From Byssochlamys sp. IMV 00236 (taxonomy: Eukaryota; Ascomycota; Eurotiomycetes; Eurotiales; Thermoascaceae): DNA of 64,000 bases. This document shows positions 58,233-64,000 of the stretch, piece by piece. The stretch is taken from NCBI GenBank assembly GCA_001931875.2, contig MSJH02000803.1, forward strand, positions 496,362 to 560,361. The letters are read 5' to 3'. Within the stretch, counting starts at the first letter, position 1. The number at the start of each line of letters is the position of its first letter. A program made the position numbers and the translations under genes. The notes under the pieces were generated by a model. That model was not told the origin of the DNA and did no database searches. It was given only the letters and a program-made list of their open reading frames with translations.

Positions 58233-59629
58233 ATGCTTGTTTCCTTGACTGTTGGCAAGGTCGACGCCGGCGTCGCTGTGTTGTTGACGCAGGATAACCG
58301 ACTCGTAAGGCTCCCCTTTTCCTGTTTCTCGTGCTCAGATCCCACTCCCTATTCGGGATCATGCTATGTCCTACTATTGCCGATAGCGCGACACAGTCTC
58401 CAATCGCTCAGACTGGCTGGCATGAATTTATCATCGTACTCTATGGCGCAACGCAACAGGATGCTCACAGGTTATTGTCAACCCCATAGATTGAATTCCC
58501 CTCCGTGCTCCTTCCCAGCAACATCACCTCGGGCAGTATAGTCGATATCACGGTGTCGCGCAATCATGCTGCTGAAGCTGCCAACATAGCCGCCTTCCAG
58601 GCCCTGCAGAAACGCATTCTAAATACATACGGCCTTCACACCCCCTCCCCTCCTGTTCTCCGTCTCCGAAATGCGACACAGACCTCGTTGGTGTTGGAGT
58701 GGGATCCGATCGACCTGGCAACAGCTTCGCTGAAGTCTCTTTCGCTGTATCGCAATGGCTCCAAGGCTGGATCAATCCCCAGGCCGCTGGAAATGCTCAG
58801 CACGAAGATCAGCGGTCTCGCCATTCACACCGAATACACATTCCACCTGGTGCTGCGCACGACAGCAGGCACCTTCCAGTCTGAGAAGCTCGTCTGCCGC
58901 ACACACAAGATGACCGACCTATCGGGTATTACAGTGACACCGGGAATCATGCCCCCACAGCAAAAAGATGCTCTGGCGGCCGCTCTTGATCGCATCGGGG
59001 GCAAGCTGATTGATACTGTCCGCATCGACACGACGCACTTCGTGTGCACAGAAGGAAGGGGCCCGCTGTGGGAGAAGGCAGTTGAGATGAATATCCCCGT
59101 GGTGCGTCCAGAATGGGTGGACGCATGTGAGGCAGAGGGCACTATTGTCAGCGTTCGGGGCTACTATCTGAACGCCGACCCCAAACTCAGACAGATAGGC
59201 CATGGACCGGCAGCGCAGCAACGCCAGCGAACGTCCACTGTCTCTACTATGGCCCCATCCACACGCACAGAGAGCCAGACGAATTTACCGTCCCGTCCGG
59301 CGGAGCCTTCTGTCCCCGAAGCCCCTACGACTCCCTTCCCCGGTGCTGAAACCAATGGCCACGCGAAAGAGTCAGAATCGCAGGACGAAACACCACCACC
59401 TCCTCCGGCAAAAGACGAGGCTCCAAAGGAGAAAGAGGAACCTGAAGAGCAAGCCAAGGGTGAGGAGCTGAATGGCACCCACGTCGCAGAGCCTGATTCT
59501 CACGAGGAGAATGGAGTAACAGAGGAGAAGGAGGCGCCAGCAGAGAAGGCAGGCACTCCCGATGCTAGCGATCAAAAGAAAGCCAAAGGAACAGAAGGCG
59601 ATGAGAAGCTGGACGAGGTGCCGCTGTGA
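58233..59629 (+). CDS. chs5: Exomer component Chs5
   Basis: Two exons (58233-58304, 58490-59629) give 403 residues. The N-terminus MLVSLTVGKVDAGVAVLLT and the following FPSVLLPSNITSGSIVDI are the exomer-dimerising region. Next come an FN3 domain (about 76-160, SPPVLRLRNATQTSLVLEWD) and a BRCT domain (about 166-252, GGKLIDTVRIDTTHFVCTEG and PVVRPEWVDACEAEG). The last 150 residues are an acidic, Pro/Glu/Lys-rich disordered tail. Chs5 with the ChAPs forms the exomer coat at the trans-Golgi that carries chitin synthase III and other cargo to the surface. The 185-nt intron follows residue 24. The tail is shorter than in yeast Chs5. Confidence 0.93.
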
Positions 59630-61301
59630 GGGGAGACAAGTTGCAGACTACTCCTTGTTCCCATCGCATGGGCTATTATATCATGTATGAGATTATTTTT
59701 TCTTTCGGGCATTGTGCACCGATCGTGGACGAAAAGGGAAGAACGGGTTTCACAGCGAACAGCGCGGCGTCATGGCCAGTTCTCCGGTTTCATGGGCTTG
59801 TAGATTTCTTAAAGACGGCACATTTTGTTACGTTCTTATATCTTCAACCCCTTGTATAATGAGCTTAAATTCGACGTTTTCTTTTTTCTTTTTTCTTTTC
59901 TTTTTTCTTTTTTATTTCAGAACTTTCGCCTTTTATTTTGAAGTTTGTGATATAATTGGCCGGTACACTACACGTTTTTGACAACAGATACTACCTAGAT
60001 GGTCGTATATGTCTGCTTACTACCCGATTGATTGATTGGTCGGGCGAAACTCTTCAGCATGTGTACACAGCAACCGATAACTAAGATGCGATTGTTTATG
60101 CGTCGATTTCCCAACGTGTTTCGTTCAAGTTGATTCTAGTAATTACTCTACTCTAGACTCGGGGGAATCAAAGCGGAGGCCAATGGCACGGACGGCTACT
60201 ACTGGCGTTCCATCTACAGTGCTTGACGGTCTTGACCGTACGGCACTGGCGACATCCTAATAATCTCTTGTCTTGGTCTCGACTATGGAGACAGACGCCG
60301 TTGTGGCTTGGCGCACGCGAGGGACGAGGCTGGTGATAGCTAACTAAGTATCGCCCGGACATTGAAGCGATGGGCAGCGTGGAGAGACCGCCCTTTCTAA
60401 GTAAGCAGAGAAACTCCCCCGCCGCCTCGTCTTGTTTCTCCAGGTTTCCCCCGACTTTGGACCTGGGCGCTTCTCCAACTTCATCCTCCTCTACTTTCTC
60501 CAGCTGTGTCGAGGCTGGTCAATTGCTGCGTCTTCTTGTCTCCAAGGCAGGGGTTACACCTGGATCTAGGGACTTGTCGCCATTGGCTTGGAGGGATTTT
60601 TATTTTATCCCTAGCATTGAACGGTGCTGGGATCTTACAGTACATTCTAGTACAGCCCATCAATTGCGCTACGGACGAGGCTCTCTCGTGCTAGCTCCGT
60701 CAATTGCTCGACTGGATTGCTCTCCTGTCTTCTATCTGGGGTCGCAACGCACGCAGTGAGACATAACTTATCCCCGGAGCATCTGATCCGGAGAGAGCCC
60801 CGTTCTTGTCTGATCTCCGCAAATCCGCAGATTGGTCCCATATGGCCTGATATTGGATCGAGGGCTCGAAGGACGGGTGCAGCTGCCAAGGAACAAGAGA
60901 CGCAGTGGGCGATGAAGCGATCTGGAAGTGCAGGAGATGCCGTGCCAGAGTCCGGCCTGCGGGCTGTATTATTATTATACGGGGCTCTCCAGACGCAGAA
61001 ACTGGGGCCGTTGATGGCCGGCAAGCCGTCAGGGTCGGCGGGATTTCTGCTTGTTGCGCTGCTTGTTGGGCTAATAATAACAATAATTCACCGGTGCTGG
61101 TGGCCATTCTTGTCCGGTGAACAAAGTAGTGGCGGTTCGCCCACTGATATCATCGCCCTCTCCCGCTCTTCCTGTCACCCCACCTGCTCGTCGCCCTCGT
61201 CTTCTGGTAATAATAATAATACTTATTACCATCCCCCGTCCTGCCAAAATTCCCTGCTGGCCACATATCCTGATTTCCGTCCCGTCTGTCTGCCTCACAA
61301 C
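59630..61301. promoter_or_regulatory. Region between chs5 and glucokinase, including the glucokinase leader
   Basis: No separate gene. A CT-rich tract (about 59877-59920) lies in the chs5 3' region. From 60717 to 61301 the frame of glucokinase is open upstream of its normal start without a stop, but the reading is Ser/Gly/Arg-rich and unlike hexokinases. TAATAATAATAA runs occur near 61070 and 61210. Confidence 0.5.
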
Positions 61302-62873
61302 ATGTCCTCCTCAACCGGATCGCCCGTCGTGGACGAGGCTGAGCGCATTGCGCGCCAGTTCGAGTATCCCACCAGCGAAGTCCTGCGCGGGGTGAAGGCG
61401 TATATGGACCAGATGCAGGAAGGCCTCTCCAAGGAACACACCACGCTCAGTCAGATCCCGACCTATGTGACAGGCGTTCCCAATGGCACGGAAAAGGTAT
61501 AGACCTCCTTGGTCTGACAGTGTCTGGCGCGTAGCGCTAACTGTGGTCATCAATAGGGACTCTATCTGGCCGTCGATCTGGGAGGAACCAACTTCCGAGT
61601 CTGCTCGATCGACTTGCACGGCGATACCACGTTTACGATGACCCAGTCGAAAGTGGCTATCCCCCGAGAATTGATGGTGGCCAAGACCTACAAAGATCTT
61701 TTCAGCTTCCTAGCCAAGCAGATCGAAGATTTCCTCCAGACACACCACAACGAACACTATGAAGCCCATGTGCGCAGACGTCGGTACGTGGACTCGAAGG
61801 CGGGTTTCAGGGAAGAGGACATCTTCGACTTGGGCTTCACCTTTAGCTTCCCCGTCAATCAGGTGGGCATCAACAAGGGCACCCTCATTCGCTGGACTAA
61901 GGGCTTCGACATTCCCGATGCAGTGGGTAAGGACGTCTGTGAGATGTTGCAGAACGCCATTGATGAACTGGGCCTCCCCGTCAATGTTGCTGCGCTCGTC
62001 AATGATACAGTGGGAACCCTCATGGCCCGTTCATACACCTCTCCCGGCAAGACGGGAACCCTCCTGGGTGCCATTTTCGGTACTGGAACAAACGGCGCGT
62101 ATGTCGAGAAGTTGAAGAAGGTCACCAAGCTGGCTGCCACTGGCGACACGTACGATTCTACCACGGAAGAAATGGTGATCAACACCGAATGGGGGAGCTT
62201 CGACAACCATCTCAGCGTTCTGCCTGTCACGAAGTTTGACCGCGACCTGGATGCGGAGAGTCTTAACCCTGGCATCCAGATGTTCGAGAAGCGTGTTTCG
62301 GGTATGTTCCTGGGCGAGATCCTGCGTCGGGCCCTCCTTCACCTGTACAAGGACTCTGGCGTTCGCTTCCTCACCTCGCCGGAGGGCCACACTACAGTAT
62401 CTAGCAAATCCGCGCTGTACAAGCAATGGGGTGTTGACACCAGCTTCCTCAGCACTGTGGAGGCTGATGCGGCGGAGAACCTCAAGGGTACCGCAGCTGC
62501 CATGAGCAAGGATCTCCAGATCGAGGGCACAAACTGCGAGGACCGTCGTGCGGTTAAGGCCTTGGTCCACGCCATCGGCAAGCGCGCTGCCCGGTTGAGT
62601 GCCGTCCCGCTTGCAGGCATTCTCATCTCAAGTGGAAGACTTCAGACGGACGAGACGGTTGACATTGGTGTCGACGGAAGCTTGGTTGAATTCTATCCCC
62701 ACTTCGTTGACTATATTCGGGAAGCCCTCAGAGAGGTCCCTGAAATCGGAGTCGAGGGCGAGAAGAAGGTCCGCATCGGCATCGCTAAGGATGGCAGCGG
62801 TGTTGGCGCGGCACTGATTGCTCTTGTCGCCAGCAGTAAGCTTGAGGCCCGAGAGAACGCTCCTAAAGCGTAA
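61302..62873 (+). CDS. glkA: Glucokinase (hexokinase family)
   Basis: Two exons (61302-61496 and 61557-62873) give 503 residues. The phosphate-binding loop is D72-LGGTNFRV, the sugar-binding motif LGFTFSFPV is at 157-165, the catalytic Asp is D215 (NDTVGTL), and GTGTNGAYVE and KDGSGVGAALIAL complete the ATP site. It phosphorylates glucose at C6 in the cytosol at the head of glycolysis. Length, the start MSSSTGSP and the sequence LIRWTKGFDIPDAVGKDV (rather than the hexokinase form with its inhibitory N-terminus) point to the A. niger GlkA type. The start was chosen because residues from here on follow the family, though the frame is open further up. Confidence 0.95.
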
Positions 62874-64000
62874 TCTCCTGAATGCTGAAAACGATGAACT
62901 TGACTGTTACGAATCCCGCTCTCTTATATTTATTTTCTGTCCCTACTCAATCTGAGTCGTGGGCGAAACAATGGGTTTCTCTATTTGTCTGAAACCGAAC
63001 ACATCTATGAGCATGACGATCTGGCGCGCTTGTCAGCTTCGCATGGGTAGCGGCGTATATTATTCTGGACCTGCACCCTGTCGCCATCACTACTACCTAT
63101 CTCCCCTGTGTATGGGTAATGAGAACGGTTGGGGCAAGGGTCATCCGGTGGAGTGAGACGATGATTCTACTTTTGACTATGGAGTTTTCGAGAACCATTG
63201 CATCCTGTATATAGTATAAAAATTAAATGCTCCCTCCCAGAAGACTCCTGTGCGGGTCTCTTCTCTCAGTTCTTCTCCTTCGTTTTCTTTCCAAGCGCAC
63301 TATTATCAGACATCACTGCGCCCCATCCAAGTTACAAGTTCCCACCCCCAACTCGGGCATACATGCATATACATATGGTAGAACCAAGCCGTAGCCCTTA
63401 CATACCATACACCATCATACTCCAGACGACCATGGACATAAATAACATAAATACGGCTCAAACGGATTATTTCCAAACTGGAAAATTATCATCCCCGCTC
63501 TGCCCAGCCCAATCCGGCTCACGGTGAACAAAACCAAGGGGGGACTGACTACTTATACATACGTAACGTGGTTTAGTTTTACGCGGGGGATCCACCCCGG
63601 GGAAAGATATGGAATTATTATTGATGGAATAGATGTAGATGTAATTGTATGTATTATTATTAATTGCGTTCTGGTTCTTGTTTACGTCTCGGGGAGGGGG
63701 TTTTTCTTGGTTGTCGGGCTGAATAGATTAATATATATATATATTGCAGTAGTTCGATGTGGGGAGGATTCTGCGGTTGGGCCGTGATGACGTATTTCTG
63801 TTTTTGGTTTTATTTGCGAGTTTTGGCTGGTATATATACTTAGTGGATAGTCGTGCGTGCGGTATAGCTGTTACTTGAAATCCTGGTGTTGAATTTTGGC
63901 GTTGTAATGTTGTAGGGACTACGTTGTTGGTAGTTGGTAGTAGGTAGTAACTGGGCAGGTAAATACTCAGAGCGGTGTTGTATAAGGATCTAAGCCCACG
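62874..64000. other. 3' flank of glucokinase, no gene seen
   Basis: Window end. Open frames are not protein-like. A TATATATATAT run lies near 63731. The next gene is outside. Confidence 0.5.

Noticed and set aside
1..64000. CRISPR arrays, operons or ribosome binding sites
   Set aside because: The DNA is eukaryotic, with introns in most genes; no direct-repeat/spacer array is present.

Overview
The window is nuclear DNA of a filamentous ascomycete, most likely an Aspergillus-like member of the Eurotiales (inference). Coding genes carry short introns of about 50-90 nt with GT-AG borders and CTAAC/CTGAC-like branch sites. The proteins are typical of moulds: a WOPR regulator, a PDR-type ABC pump, UvsF/Rad1, Las17, Chs5 and a fungal glucokinase. 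Intron positions were fixed by hand from splice signals and reading-frame continuity; no alignment was run.

Layout. 1-9900: a Wor1/Ryp1/OsaA-type developmental regulator (1991-3436) preceded by about 2 kb of pyrimidine-rich leader, then 6.5 kb without intact genes, holding an AT-rich block and the remains of a zinc alcohol dehydrogenase. 9900-25300: a gene-rich core with a PDR ABC transporter (+), tyrosyl-DNA phosphodiesterase with ubiquitin- and SUMO-reading motifs (-), a short-chain dehydrogenase (-), Vps45 (-) and, divergently, the MBOAT lysophospholipid acyltransferase Ale1 (+). 25300-38700: an accessory stretch with a tRNA-derived SINE-like element, a frameshifted small gene, a secreted beta-propeller protein, several decayed unknown genes (two with GC-AG introns) and a Ty3/gypsy gag-RT remnant, ending at a tRNA-Gly(GCC). 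38700-64000: dense core genes: an MFS exporter (-) divergent from a dihydropyrimidinase (+), the Mrs2 magnesium channel (-), Las17/WASP (-), two small genes, the XPF/Rad1 nuclease (+), eIF1A (-) divergent from an unknown basic protein (+), Chs5 (+) and glucokinase (+).

Working together. There is no convincing biosynthetic cluster. Most core genes are housekeeping functions: vesicle fusion (Vps45), exomer cargo export (Chs5), actin nucleation (Las17), translation start (eIF1A), DNA repair (Tdp1, Rad1), phospholipid remodelling (Ale1), mitochondrial Mg2+ (Mrs2) and glucose phosphorylation (glucokinase). The most interesting material is the N-terminal regulatory region of the Tdp1 homologue, the decayed gene block at 30-38 kb, the SINE-like element, and the long leader of the Wor1-type regulator.
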